A stretch of 64,000 nt of DNA from an uncultured Eubacterium sp. GTDB lineage: Bacteria; Bacillota; Clostridia; Lachnospirales; Lachnospiraceae. Of the stretch, positions 16,683 through 24,735 are shown one piece after another; positions within the stretch are counted from its first letter, which is position 1; every line of letters starts with the position of its first letter. The notes under the pieces were generated by a model that was given only the letters and a program-made list of their open reading frames with translations, was not told the origin of the DNA and made no database searches. The position numbers and the translations under genes are program-made. The stretch lies in the NCBI GenBank assembly GCA_910584795.1, contig CAJUBZ010000002.1:186001-250000 (forward strand), given 5' to 3'.

Positions 16683-18038
16683 ATGAAAAGAGAGGGATTT
16701 AAGTCAAGATTAGGATTTATTCTGGTGAGTGCAGGTTGTGCAATTGGAATAGGAAATGTTTGGAGATTTCCGTATGTGGCAGGAGAAAATGGTGGTGGAA
16801 TATTTGTTTTATTGTACCTTGTGTTTTTGTTGTGTATGGGAGTTCCTGTTTTGACAATGGAACTTGCTATTGGACGGGCAAGTAAAAAGAGTATTGTTTT
16901 AGGATATAAAACTTTGGAAAAGCCAAAACATAAGTGGCATATTCATGGGTGGTTCTGTATTTTAGGCTGTTATTTACTGATGATGTATTACACAACAGTA
17001 TCCGGCTGGATGGTAGGATATTTCTTTAAATTTTCAACAGGAACATTTAAAAAGAATATGAATGCAGAAGCGATAGGAAATGTTTTTTCAGAACTTTTAT
17101 CATCTCCGGTGGAAATGGGAATCTGGATGGTTTTGACAGTTGTGCTGGGATTCTTTGTCTGTTCAAAAGGCCTACAAAGTGGTGTTGAAAAGATCAGCAA
17201 GTTTATGATGTCAGCACTGCTCGTATTAATTGTTGTTCTGGCAGTACATAGTATTGTGCTTCCGGGAGCGTCAAAAGGTTTAGGATTTTATCTGATTCCA
17301 AGTATGGATAAAGTAAAAGAAATTGGTTTGGGCAACGTTGTTACAGCAGCTATGAATCAGGCGTTCTTTACACTTAGTCTGGGGATTGCGGCTATGGAGA
17401 TATTTGGAAGTTATATGAGCAGGGATAATTCATTACCGGGAGAAGCGTTACGTATTAGTGCATTGGATACCTTTGTGGCAATTATGTCAGGATTAATAAT
17501 CTTTCCGGCATGTTTTTCTTATGGAGTTCAGCCTGATCAGGGGCCATCGCTTATTTTTGTTACATTACCGAATGTATTTGTAAATATGTCGGGAGGCAGA
17601 GTCTGGGGAACACTATTCTTTCTGTTTATGACGTTTGCAAGCTTTTCTACAATTGTAGCTGTTTTTGAAAATATTATATCTTTTTGTATAGATATGTTTC
17701 ATTGGGGGCGCAAAAAGGCAGTGTTGATTAATGGAATCATTGTTTTGATTGCCAGTATGCCATGTGTACTTGGTTACAATGTATGGAAGAATCTGTATCT
17801 GATTGGTGGTAGGGATGTTTTAGACAGTGAGGATTTTCTTGTAAGCAATTTGTTGCTGCCAATCGGTTCTTTGATTTTTCTGATTTTTTGTACAACAAAG
17901 TTTGGATGGGGATTTGATAAGTACTACGAAGAATGTAATGCAGGAAGAGGAATTCGTTTTGCTAAATGGCTGAAACCATATTTTCAGTTTGTTTTGCCGA
18001 TTCTAATTTTAATAATTATTATACAAGGATTGATATAG
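16683..18038 (+). CDS. Sodium-dependent transporter, neurotransmitter:sodium symporter (NSS/SNF) family
   Basis: 451 residues with about eleven to twelve hydrophobic helices and an LeuT-like fold. The TM1 motif AGCAIGIGNVWRFPYVAGENGGG contains the unwound Na+ and substrate site. The TM2 region has GVPVLTMELAIGR, and the first cytoplasmic contacts (Arg near the N-terminus) are present. Bacterial members carry amino acids; the specific substrate is not deducible. It is the last gene before a repeat element that begins right after its stop. Confidence 0.92.
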   Translation: MKREGFKSRLGFILVSAGCAIGIGNVWRFPYVAGENGGGIFVLLYLVFLLCMGVPVLTMELAIGRASKKSIVLGYKTLEKPKHKWHIHGWFCILGCYLLMMYYTTVSGWMVGYFFKFSTGTFKKNMNAEAIGNVFSELLSSPVEMGIWMVLTVVLGFFVCSKGLQSGVEKISKFMMSALLVLIVVLAVHSIVLPGASKGLGFYLIPSMDKVKEIGLGNVVTAAMNQAFFTLSLGIAAMEIFGSYMSRDNSLPGEALRISALDTFVAIMSGLIIFPACFSYGVQPDQGPSLIFVTLPNVFVNMSGGRVWGTLFFLFMTFASFSTIVAVFENIISFCIDMFHWGRKKAVLINGIIVLIASMPCVLGYNVWKNLYLIGGRDVLDSEDFLVSNLLLPIGSLIFLIFCTTKFGWGFDKYYEECNAGRGIRFAKWLKPYFQFVLPILILIIIIQGLI

Positions 18039-18055
18039 TATATTAATAAATCGTA

Positions 18056-18195
18056 ATAGTCCAGCCTCTAGTTCGAAAATCCCATGGATTTCTTTCGCTG
18101 TGATGGCTGCCATATGATACAGAATAAATATAGCAAATTGCCTGCAAGCAGACATTTGTTATATTTTTTCTGCATTGCAGGCTGAACTGTTATAA
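18056..18195 (+). repeat. Single-unit copy of a hairpin repeat family (related to 62.64-62.93 kb)
   Basis: Starts 18 bases after the transporter stop. It has a left arm (TAATAGTCCAGCC), one unit, a long imperfect hairpin (arms around GATACAGAATAAATATAGC and its near-complement) and a right arm GGCTGAACTGTTATA. From CCATATGATAC through the right arm it aligns closely with 62841-62925, including the loop core TTGCCTGCAAGCAG. No T-run follows, so it is not a simple terminator. The rest of the gap to ddh holds no gene. Confidence 0.75.
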
Positions 18196-18313
18196 TAAAC
18201 TATTAAAATTTTTTCTTATTTATGATATGATAGATTTCGTGTGAAAAAAGGAAAACAAATTGTCGTATTTGGAGTTCCTACAATATAAATTAAAGAGAGT
18301 AAGGAGAAAGAAA

Positions 18314-19300
18314 ATGAGTACACGTATTGGAATTTTAGGTTATGGAAATTTAGGACGTGGTGTGGAGTGCGCAATCAAACAGAATAATGATATGGAATTA
18401 GTTGCAGTATTCACACGTAGAGATCCTTCTACAGTTTCTATTCTTACTGAAACAGCAACAGTTTGTAAGGTAGAAGAAGCAGCAGATTGGAAAGACAAAA
18501 TTGATGTTATGATTTTATGTGGCGGCAGTGCCACAGATTTACCAGAGCAGACTCCGGAGTTTGCACAGTATTTTAATGTGATAGACAGTTTTGATACCCA
18601 TGCAAGAATCCCGGAACATTTTGCAAATGTTGATAAGGCAGCAAAGGAGAATGGAACAGTTGGAATTATTTCTGTAGGGTGGGATCCGGGAATGTTTTCA
18701 CTGAACCGTTTGTATGCTAATGCAATTTTACCAGAGGGAAATGATTATACTTTCTGGGGAAAAGGTGTAAGTCAGGGACATTCAGATGCAATTCGACGCA
18801 TCGAGGGAGTAAAGAATGCTAAGCAATATACGATTCCTGTAGACAGTGCTCTTGATGCAGTACGTGAAGGAACAAATCCGGAACTTACTACAAGACAAAA
18901 ACATACAAGAGAATGCTTTGTTGTTTTAGAAGATGGTGCAGATGCTGCAAAGGTAGAAGAAGAGATTAAGACAATGCCAAACTACTTTGCTGATTATGAT
19001 ACAACAGTGCATTTTATTAGTGAGGAAGAGTTGATGGCAGAACATAGTGGAATTCCTCATGGTGGATTTGTACTTAGAAGTGGTGTGACAGGTTGGGATA
19101 AAGAAAATAAACATTTGATTGAATACAGTTTGAAGTTAGATTCAAATCCTGAGTTTACATCTAGTGTGTTAGTTGCTTATGCAAGAGCAGCACACAGGCT
19201 GAGCAATGAAGGTCAGAGTGGATGCAAGACTGTATTTGACATTGCACCGGCTTATCTCAGTGCTAAGAGTGGAGAAGAGTTGAGAAAAGAAATGTTATAG
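18314..19300 (+). CDS. ddh: meso-Diaminopimelate D-dehydrogenase
   Basis: Converts tetrahydrodipicolinate and ammonia directly to meso-diaminopimelate with NADPH, for lysine and peptidoglycan. The N-terminal Rossmann motif GILGYGNLGRGVE, CGGSATDLPEQTP and WDPGMFSLNR are typical. Start 18314 follows AAGGAGA; an upstream in-frame ATG (18260) would add 18 unconserved basic residues. At 328 residues it has normal length. Its presence indicates the single-step dehydrogenase route of lysine synthesis. Confidence 0.94.
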   Translation: MSTRIGILGYGNLGRGVECAIKQNNDMELVAVFTRRDPSTVSILTETATVCKVEEAADWKDKIDVMILCGGSATDLPEQTPEFAQYFNVIDSFDTHARIPEHFANVDKAAKENGTVGIISVGWDPGMFSLNRLYANAILPEGNDYTFWGKGVSQGHSDAIRRIEGVKNAKQYTIPVDSALDAVREGTNPELTTRQKHTRECFVVLEDGADAAKVEEEIKTMPNYFADYDTTVHFISEEELMAEHSGIPHGGFVLRSGVTGWDKENKHLIEYSLKLDSNPEFTSSVLVAYARAAHRLSNEGQSGCKTVFDIAPAYLSAKSGEELRKEML

Positions 19301-19312
19301 AATGTAAGATGA

Positions 19313-19360
19313 AATATTGGTTTGAAACTTATTAATAACTTTCAAACCAATATTTTTTAT
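19313..19360 (+). terminator. Terminator after ddh
   Basis: Perfect 15-bp stem (AATATTGGTTTGAAA with its complement), 12-base loop, then TTTTTAT. Confidence 0.9.
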
Positions 19361-19423
19361 ATAAAAAAACTGTAAGATAGATTATAATAAAAAAAGATTG
19401 AGATATGAAAGGGAGAATTTAAA

Positions 19424-19552
19424 ATGAAAAAGATATTGAAATTAATTGCAGCGGTTACTGTCTTTTCTATTTATTTTGTATTATTCTGTGCAATAGCAGG
19501 TGGAGATGCAGGAGACCCATGGGACAAATTGATGAAATGGGTAAAGAGATAG
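19424..19552 (+). CDS. Small 42-residue membrane or secreted protein
   Basis: Begins after AAGGGAGA at good SD distance. The product is MKKILKLIAAVTVFSIYFVL followed by FCAIAGGDAGDP and a short amphipathic end WDKLMKWVKR. It has one N-terminal hydrophobic helix (about 5-26), which could be a signal peptide or a membrane anchor. It ends 15 bases before the next membrane protein starts, and that gene's RBS overlaps its stop, so the pair looks like an operon. No family recognised. Confidence 0.6.
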   Translation: MKKILKLIAAVTVFSIYFVLFCAIAGGDAGDPWDKLMKWVKR

Positions 19553-19566
19553 AGGTAAGAGTAAAG

Positions 19567-20451
19567 ATGAAGAAAAACGATTATATATTTTTGTTGCTGC
19601 TTATTGTTATGACTTGTATGTTTTTATTTACAGTTCAGGCAGATACAGGCCCTAAACCGTCTGTGAAAATTACTTTTGAGAATATGAGTGATGAATTATG
19701 TTATGGAACATTGCTTTCAAAAGAAGCATCTACGGGACCGGCTTCTGTGTGGAATGGCAGCAAAGAAGATGTACGTATTCAGAACATGGATTATGATGTG
19801 TGGAAAGCATTTGTTGATTATAAAGATAGAGATGGATACTATTTTTTGCAGGAAGGTTGGAAATGCAACGAAGCTAAAAAGATGGAATGGACTTATTATC
19901 CTCCAGAGTCCTTTAAGATACTTCTTTATTACCCGAAAACTAATAGATTTGTTTCCAGTGGAATTTATGAAAGGTATGCCTTTGATAGTTATTTTATAGT
20001 AGATATGAGTAAATTAGAAAGCGGTATTGTAGATGTACATAAAAATATTGTTGCAGAAAAAAGTTATGACTATCGATGGGAAATATTATCGCTTTTCTGT
20101 CGTATTTTAATTACGATTATTTTGGAAATAGGAGTAGCATTACTATTTGGATTGAATAAAAGAAAACAGATTTCTGTAATTATTTTAATTAATTGTATAA
20201 CACAGGTGCTTTTAAATTTGCTACTAAATATTATTAAATATCATCAAGGTTCGAAAGCATTTATATTCAATTATGTCTTATTTGAGATAATGGTTTTTGT
20301 TATAGAGGCAGTTTTGTATTATTGGTTACTCAATAAGAAAAGCGAGTATGAAGTTTCGGAGAAAAAGATTGTCGCTTATGCATTGATTGCTAATATGTGT
20401 TCCTTTGTAGCAGGACTTCTGATTGCAAAATGGATTCCGGGGATTTTTTAA
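19567..20451 (+). CDS. Membrane protein of unknown function with secreted N-terminal domain
   Basis: 294 residues from the ATG at 19567, preceded by GAGG. Residues 1-26 are a signal peptide. An extracellular domain of about 150 residues starts with ADTGPKPSVKITFEN and contains Y/W-rich segments (DYKDRDGYYFLQ, WTYYPPESFKILLYYP). Then come five hydrophobic helices from about residue 175. Proteins starting with this GPKPS motif and ending in several membrane helices recur in gut Clostridia without assigned function, to my recollection. No catalytic motif is evident. Confidence 0.7.
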   Translation: MKKNDYIFLLLLIVMTCMFLFTVQADTGPKPSVKITFENMSDELCYGTLLSKEASTGPASVWNGSKEDVRIQNMDYDVWKAFVDYKDRDGYYFLQEGWKCNEAKKMEWTYYPPESFKILLYYPKTNRFVSSGIYERYAFDSYFIVDMSKLESGIVDVHKNIVAEKSYDYRWEILSLFCRILITIILEIGVALLFGLNKRKQISVIILINCITQVLLNLLLNIIKYHQGSKAFIFNYVLFEIMVFVIEAVLYYWLLNKKSEYEVSEKKIVAYALIANMCSFVAGLLIAKWIPGIF

Positions 20452-20574
20452 AGGTATTGAAAAGTAGAGGATATAAAATAGTATCAGGGATTAAGTATGC
20501 AGATAACATAAACATTATAGATGCAATGCAGGGGATATTTGATTATTTTCCTAAAAAAGTGAGGGAAGAGAAAA

Positions 20575-20877
20575 ATGTACTATACTTACATATTGAGATG
20601 TGAAGATAATTCGCTTTATACTGGAATTACAACGGATGTAAATAGGAGATTAGAAGAACACAAATCCCAAAGCGAGAAAAGTGCAAAGTATACGCGGACA
20701 CACAAAGCGACAAAATTAGAAATAGTTTGGGCAGCGGACGATAGAGTTTTAGCAAGCAAGTTGGAGTATCATATAAAGAAATTGCCCAAGAGTAAGAAAG
20801 AACAATTGCTTATTACAAATGATTTGGAAAATATATTAGGCAATAAAATAGAAAGAGACAAGTATACAAAAATATGA
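20575..20877 (+). CDS. GIY-YIG nuclease family protein (YhbQ/COG2827-like)
   Basis: A standalone GIY-YIG domain of 100 residues. The motif appears as YTYILRC and LYTGIT, followed by the RRLEEHK segment with the catalytic Arg. The C-terminal KLEYHIKKLPKSKKEQL supplies the conserved Glu. Small members of this group are chromosomal, not homing endonucleases, and have proposed roles in DNA repair. It starts about 120 bases after the membrane protein and just before a tandem repeat element. Confidence 0.88.
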   Translation: MYYTYILRCEDNSLYTGITTDVNRRLEEHKSQSEKSAKYTRTHKATKLEIVWAADDRVLASKLEYHIKKLPKSKKEQLLITNDLENILGNKIERDKYTKI

Positions 20878-20895
20878 GTTTCTTCTATATAATAT

Positions 20896-21217
20896 AATGA
20901 TAAAGATATTCAAAGCCGTGTACCTCGATTTCACACACTGCGTGTGCTGCATCTCGGTCACGGACTGCGTCCTATAGAATGATAAAGATGTTCAAAGCCG
21001 TGCACCTCGATTTCGCACACTGCGTGTGCTGCATCTCGGTCACGGACTGCGTCCTATAGAATGATAAAGATGTTCAAAGTCGTGTACCTCGATTCCACAC
21101 ACTGCGTGTGCTGCATCTCGGTCACGGACTGCGTCCTATAAAACAAAAAGATATGAACCGGTGCTTTGTGCAAGCACAATCCCGGTTATATCTTTTTGTT
21201 TTGCACGACTTTGAACT
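20896..21217 (+). repeat. Three 82-bp tandem units closed by a terminator hairpin and a complementary arm
   Basis: Units start at 20896, 20978 and 21060 and differ at only a few bases. Each carries GATRTTCAAAGYCGTG near its start and the internal palindrome CACACTGCGTGTG. The third unit runs into a strong terminator hairpin and then CACGACTTTGAAC (21204-21216), the exact complement of GTTCAAAGTCGTG at 21072-21084 in unit three. Units one and two have a C that breaks one pair with this arm. It fills the gap between the GIY-YIG gene and the S10 operon promoter. Confidence 0.9.
21141..21203 (+). terminator. Strong terminator ahead of the S10 operon
   Basis: AAACAAAAAGATAT..AACCGG pairs with CCGGTTATATCTTTTTGTTT over about 20 bp with one bulge. 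An inner GTGCTT/AAGCAC stem caps it. The TCTTTTTGTTTT strand supplies the T-run. Confidence 0.85.
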
Positions 21218-21233
21218 TTTTGTAAAAAGGGGG

Positions 21234-21262
21234 TTGCAATTTGAAATCCCCTATGTTATGAT
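21234..21262 (+). promoter_or_regulatory. S10 operon promoter
   Basis: TTGCAA-17-TATGAT just after the terminator; transcription should start near 21269, leaving a leader of about 240 bases before rpsJ. Confidence 0.8.
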
Positions 21263-21268
21263 TGTTCG

Positions 21269-21506
21269 TGCTGTGACATTGATAGCGTTGAAATGTGAGG
21301 TTGCTGCATACGAAAGATGCAGGTTTTCCATGGAGCGAATGTCAAGTTAGGAAACTGGCGACAAGTCACTGTACAAAAATTAGTCCACCAGGGAGTGGAA
21401 ACGCCGTGTGAATGTGATATAAATTGTGACACACACGGAAAGGTTGTACGGTCACCGCTTGTCGTGCTAGAGTTTAAAATAGTACGAAAAGGAGGCGGCT
21501 TTTTTT
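21269..21506 (+). promoter_or_regulatory. Structured 5' leader of the S10 operon, candidate ribosomal-protein-binding RNA
   Basis: Contains hairpin CTGCAT/ATGCAG near 21304-21322. A long-range stem joins GCGACAAG.. (21358 region) with ..CTTGTCGT (21458 region) and adjacent GTACAA/TTGTAC. Inside is CCGTGTG/CACACGG. Leader length and closed multi-branch shape fit an autoregulatory target such as the L4 leaders known before S10 operons. No direct 23S mimicry was verified. Confidence 0.5.
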
Positions 21507-21821
21507 ATGGCACAAGTAATGAGAATTACACTGAAGGCTTACGATCACAAATTAGTAGATCAGTCAGCTAAAAAAATTGTTGAAACTGCAAAGAGAACAG
21601 GAACAGAAGTTAGTGGTCCAGTACCTCTACCAACTAAGAAAGAAGTAATTACTATTCTTAGAGCTGTTCATAAGTACAAAGATTCCAGAGAGCAGTTTGA
21701 ACAGAGAACTCATAAGAGACTCATCGATATCATTGCTCCAAACCAGAAGGCAGTAGAAGCTTTATCGAAGCTTGAAATGCCAGCAGGTGTGTACATTGAT
21801 ATTAAGATGAAGAACAAATAG
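21507..21821 (+). CDS. rpsJ: 30S ribosomal protein S10
   Basis: 104 residues, first gene of the S10 operon and also the NusE partner of NusB in antitermination. It has the conserved LKAYDHKLVDQSAKKIVETAKRTG start and VSGPVPLPTKKEV loop. An AAGGAGG site sits upstream across a T-run. The elongation factor genes that precede S10 in many bacteria are absent; a terminator and the repeat element stand there instead. Confidence 0.98.
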   Translation: MAQVMRITLKAYDHKLVDQSAKKIVETAKRTGTEVSGPVPLPTKKEVITILRAVHKYKDSREQFEQRTHKRLIDIIAPNQKAVEALSKLEMPAGVYIDIKMKNK

Positions 21822-21891
21822 TGAGAATTATCCTTGAAGGTTTTATATAGGTAATTAATCAAATGAGTTAGTTACAAAACTGTTCTAGGAT

Positions 21892-21908
21892 GATCGCATA
21901 TAGCGATC
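21892..21908 (+). other. Small hairpin between rpsJ and rplC
   Basis: GATCGC/GCGATC around five bases in the 115-base gap between S10 and L3 genes. No T-run follows; it may be a processing or stability element. Confidence 0.4.
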
Positions 21909-21936
21909 CGCTGTAGATTAACAGGAGGTAATAAGA

Positions 21937-22566
21937 ATGAAGAAAGCTATTTTAGCAAGAAAAGTTGGAATGACTCAGATATTCAACGAAGCTGGCGAAT
22001 TAGTACCAGTTACAGTTCTTCAGGCTGGACCATGTGTAGTAACACAGGTTAAGACAGTTGAGAATGATGGATACGCAGCAGTTCAGGTTGGTTTCGAAGA
22101 TATCAGAGAAAAACTTGTCAACAAACCTGTAAAGGGAATGTTTGATAAGGCAGGCGTATCTTACAAGAGATTTGTAAGAGAATTTAAGCTCGAAGGTGAG
22201 TATGCAGTAAAAGATGAAATCAAGGCTGAAATTTTTGAAGCCGGAGATAAGGTTGATGCTACTGCAGTTGCGAAAGGAAAAGGATTCCAGGGAGCAATTA
22301 AGAGACATGGACAGTCAAGAGGACCTATGGCTCATGGTTCTAAATACCATAGACATGCTGGTTCGAATGGTGCATGTTCATCACCAAGTAAGGTATTCAA
22401 AGGAAAGAAGATGCCTGGTCACATGGGTGGCAAACAGGTGACAACTCAGAACCTTGAAATCGTTAGAGTTGACGCTGAAAAGAATTTACTCTTAGTTAAA
22501 GGTGCTGTACCGGGACCTAAGAAAGCTTTAGTAACAATTAAAGAATCTGTGAAAGCCGGTAAGTAG
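21937..22566 (+). CDS. rplC: 50S ribosomal protein L3
   Basis: 209 residues; one of the first proteins to bind 23S rRNA during assembly. It starts KKAILARKVGMTQIF and has the central loop GPMAHGSKYHRH.GS.G with KGKKMPGHMGGKQVT, which reaches the peptidyl transferase centre. A GGAGGT site precedes the start. Confidence 0.98.
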   Translation: MKKAILARKVGMTQIFNEAGELVPVTVLQAGPCVVTQVKTVENDGYAAVQVGFEDIREKLVNKPVKGMFDKAGVSYKRFVREFKLEGEYAVKDEIKAEIFEAGDKVDATAVAKGKGFQGAIKRHGQSRGPMAHGSKYHRHAGSNGACSSPSKVFKGKKMPGHMGGKQVTTQNLEIVRVDAEKNLLLVKGAVPGPKKALVTIKESVKAGK

Positions 22567-22589
22567 TATTTGAAAGGAGGAACGCACAG

Positions 22590-23210
22590 ATGGCAAAAGT
22601 ATCTGTTTTAAATATGGAAGGAAGCGAAGTTGGAACAATCGAACTTAGCGATGCAGTATTTGGTGTAGAAGTAAACGAAAACTTGGTACATCAGGCTGTA
22701 GTAAGCCAGCTCGCAAATAACCGTCAGGGAACACAGAAAGCGAAGACTCGTTCAGAAGTGAGCGGCGGTGGTAGAAAACCATGGAGACAGAAAGGAACTG
22801 GTCATGCAAGACAGGGTTCTACAAGATCTCCACAATGGACAGGCGGCGGAGTTGTTTTTGCTCCAACACCTAGAGATTATTCATTCAAGATGAATAAGAA
22901 AGAAAAGAGACTGGCTCTCAAGTCAGCATTGACATCGAGAGTTAATGAAGGAAAATTAATCGTAGTTGATGAACTTAAGTTTGACGCTCCTAAGACAAAG
23001 GAATTTGCAAAGGTTATGACAAACTTAAAGGCTGAAAAAGCATTAGTAGTATTAAGCGAAAATGATGCAAATACAGTAAAATCAGCTAAGAACATCCCTA
23101 CAGTGAAAACTGCTTTAACAAATACAATCAATGTATACGATATTCTTAAATATGATACAGTAGTAGTTGAAAAAGCAGCTGTAGCAACAATTGAGGAGGT
23201 GTACGCATAA
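22590..23210 (+). CDS. rplD: 50S ribosomal protein L4
   Basis: 206 residues. The exit-tunnel loop is present (RSEVSGGGRKPWRQKGTGHA, ARQGS.RSPQWTGGGVVF). In other bacteria L4 represses its own S10 operon through the leader, and here that role would fit the structured leader upstream of rpsJ. The stop overlaps the start of rplW by one base. Confidence 0.98.
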   Translation: MAKVSVLNMEGSEVGTIELSDAVFGVEVNENLVHQAVVSQLANNRQGTQKAKTRSEVSGGGRKPWRQKGTGHARQGSTRSPQWTGGGVVFAPTPRDYSFKMNKKEKRLALKSALTSRVNEGKLIVVDELKFDAPKTKEFAKVMTNLKAEKALVVLSENDANTVKSAKNIPTVKTALTNTINVYDILKYDTVVVEKAAVATIEEVYA

Positions 23211-23509
23211 TGGCAGATATTAAATATTATGACGTGATACTTTCACCAGTTATTACTGAAAAAAGTATGAACGCTATGGCAGAAAAGAAATATACATTCT
23301 ACGTTCACACAGATGCTACTAAGTCACAGGTTGCTGACGCAGTTGAAAAAATGTTCGAAGGAGCAAAAGTTGAAAGCGTTAAGACAATGAACTTAGCAGG
23401 AAAGAATAAGAGACGTGGTTATGTTACTGGAAAGACAGCTGCAAAGAAGAAAGCGGTTGTTCAGTTGACAGAAGACAGTGCAGATATTGAGATTTTTGCA
23501 GGTCTATAA
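23210..23509 (+). CDS. rplW: 50S ribosomal protein L23
   Basis: 99 residues; lies at the tunnel exit and docks trigger factor and SRP. It shows YDVILSPVITEKSM and YTFYVHTDATKSQ, then the extended loop with GKNKRRGYVTGKTAAKKKAVV. It is translationally coupled to rplD through a TAATG junction. Confidence 0.97.
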   Translation: MADIKYYDVILSPVITEKSMNAMAEKKYTFYVHTDATKSQVADAVEKMFEGAKVESVKTMNLAGKNKRRGYVTGKTAAKKKAVVQLTEDSADIEIFAGL

Positions 23510-23572
23510 AAGAAACAATTAGACGCAGAAACAAGCGTGATAATAAAGGTTTGATTTGAAAGGAGAAAGAAA

Positions 23573-24415
23573 ATGGGAATTAAGACATTTAACCCATACA
23601 CACCTTCAAGAAGAGCTATGACTATGCTTGACAATGTAGAGATTACAAAGTCTACTCCAGAGAAGTCTTTAACAAAATCTCTCAAGAAGACAGCAGGTCG
23701 TAACAATCAGGGTAAAATAACAGTTAGACACCATGGTGGTGGTTCTAGAAGAAAATACAGAATAATCGACTTTAAGAGAAATAAAGTTGATATTCCTGCA
23801 ACAGTTAAGAGTATTGAATATGATCCAAACAGAACAGCAAACATTGCATTAATCTGTTATGCTGACGGTGAAAAGGCTTATATCCTTGCTCCGAACGGAT
23901 TAAAAGTTGGCGATGTACTTATGAATGGTGAAAATGCTGAAGTTAAAGTAGGTAACTGCTTACCATTATCAGCTATCCCAGTTGGTACAGAAATCCACAA
24001 CATTGAGTTATATCCAGGTAAGGGCGGACAGTTAGTTCGTGCAGCTGGTAACGTAGCTCAGTTGATGGCAAAGGAAGGAAAATATGCAACATTAAGACTT
24101 CCTTCAGGTGAAATGAGAATGGTACCAATCGTTTGTAGAGCAACAATCGGTACTGTTGGTAACATTGAACATGGTCTTGTAAACATTGGTAAAGCAGGAC
24201 GTAAGCGTAATATGGGTATCAGACCTACAGTTCGTGGTTCTGTTATGAACCCTAATGACCATCCACACGGTGGTGGTGAAGGACGTGCACCAGTTGGTCG
24301 TCCGGGTCCATGTACACCTTGGGGTAAACCAGCACTTGGTTTGAAGACTCGTAAAAAGAATAAACAGTCTAACAAGATGATCGTTAGAAGACGTGACGGA
24401 AAGAACATGAAATAG
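23573..24415 (+). CDS. rplB: 50S ribosomal protein L2
   Basis: 280 residues, a peptidyl-transferase-region protein. Conserved segments include GRNNQGKITVRHHGGG, YDPNRTANIALI and the C-terminal MNPNDHPHGGGEGRAPVG, which contains the functionally important His. Length is normal for the family. Confidence 0.98.
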   Translation: MGIKTFNPYTPSRRAMTMLDNVEITKSTPEKSLTKSLKKTAGRNNQGKITVRHHGGGSRRKYRIIDFKRNKVDIPATVKSIEYDPNRTANIALICYADGEKAYILAPNGLKVGDVLMNGENAEVKVGNCLPLSAIPVGTEIHNIELYPGKGGQLVRAAGNVAQLMAKEGKYATLRLPSGEMRMVPIVCRATIGTVGNIEHGLVNIGKAGRKRNMGIRPTVRGSVMNPNDHPHGGGEGRAPVGRPGPCTPWGKPALGLKTRKKNKQSNKMIVRRRDGKNMK

Positions 24416-24428
24416 GAGGTAGAGACGA

Positions 24429-24701
24429 ATGGCTAGATCATTAAAAAAAGGCCCATTTGCGGATGAGAGCTTATTAAAGAAAATTGATGCATTAAATGAA
24501 TCAGGCGACAAGTCAGTTGTTAAAACCTGGTCAAGACGTTCCACAATTTTCCCACAGATGGTTGGACACACAATCGCTGTCCATGATGGTAGAAAGCATG
24601 TGCCGGTATATGTTACAGAAGATATGGTTGGACATAAACTTGGTGAATTTGTTTCTACTAGAACTTATAGAGGACATGGAAAAGACGAAAAGAGAGGTTA
24701 A
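24429..24701 (+). CDS. rpsS: 30S ribosomal protein S19
   Basis: 90 residues with the family start MARSLKKGPFADESLLKK and the core WSRRSTIFPQMVGHTIAVH and GRKHVPVYVTEDMVGHKLGE. It contacts S13 and the A-site region of the 30S head. Starts 13 bases after rplB with AGGAGG. Confidence 0.98.
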   Translation: MARSLKKGPFADESLLKKIDALNESGDKSVVKTWSRRSTIFPQMVGHTIAVHDGRKHVPVYVTEDMVGHKLGEFVSTRTYRGHGKDEKRG

Positions 24702-24735
24702 ATAAACCGTTAGAATTTGAAAGGAGGTCTCATCT

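Noticed and set aside
20430..20603. Open frame of about 57 residues between the membrane protein and the GIY-YIG gene
   Set aside because: Overlaps both genes, has no RBS at its ATG and no recognisable family; kept as non-coding.
20896..21140. Tandem repeats that could be taken for a CRISPR array
   Set aside because: Units are 82 bp and directly adjacent with no unique spacers between short repeats; no cas genes nearby.
21317..21571. Open frame through the S10 leader
   Set aside because: Runs into rpsJ in another frame, no good RBS, and the sequence is better explained as folded leader RNA.
24058..24571. Long minus-strand open frames opposite rplB and rpsS
   Set aside because: Shadows of highly conserved ribosomal genes; no RBS and no family resemblance.
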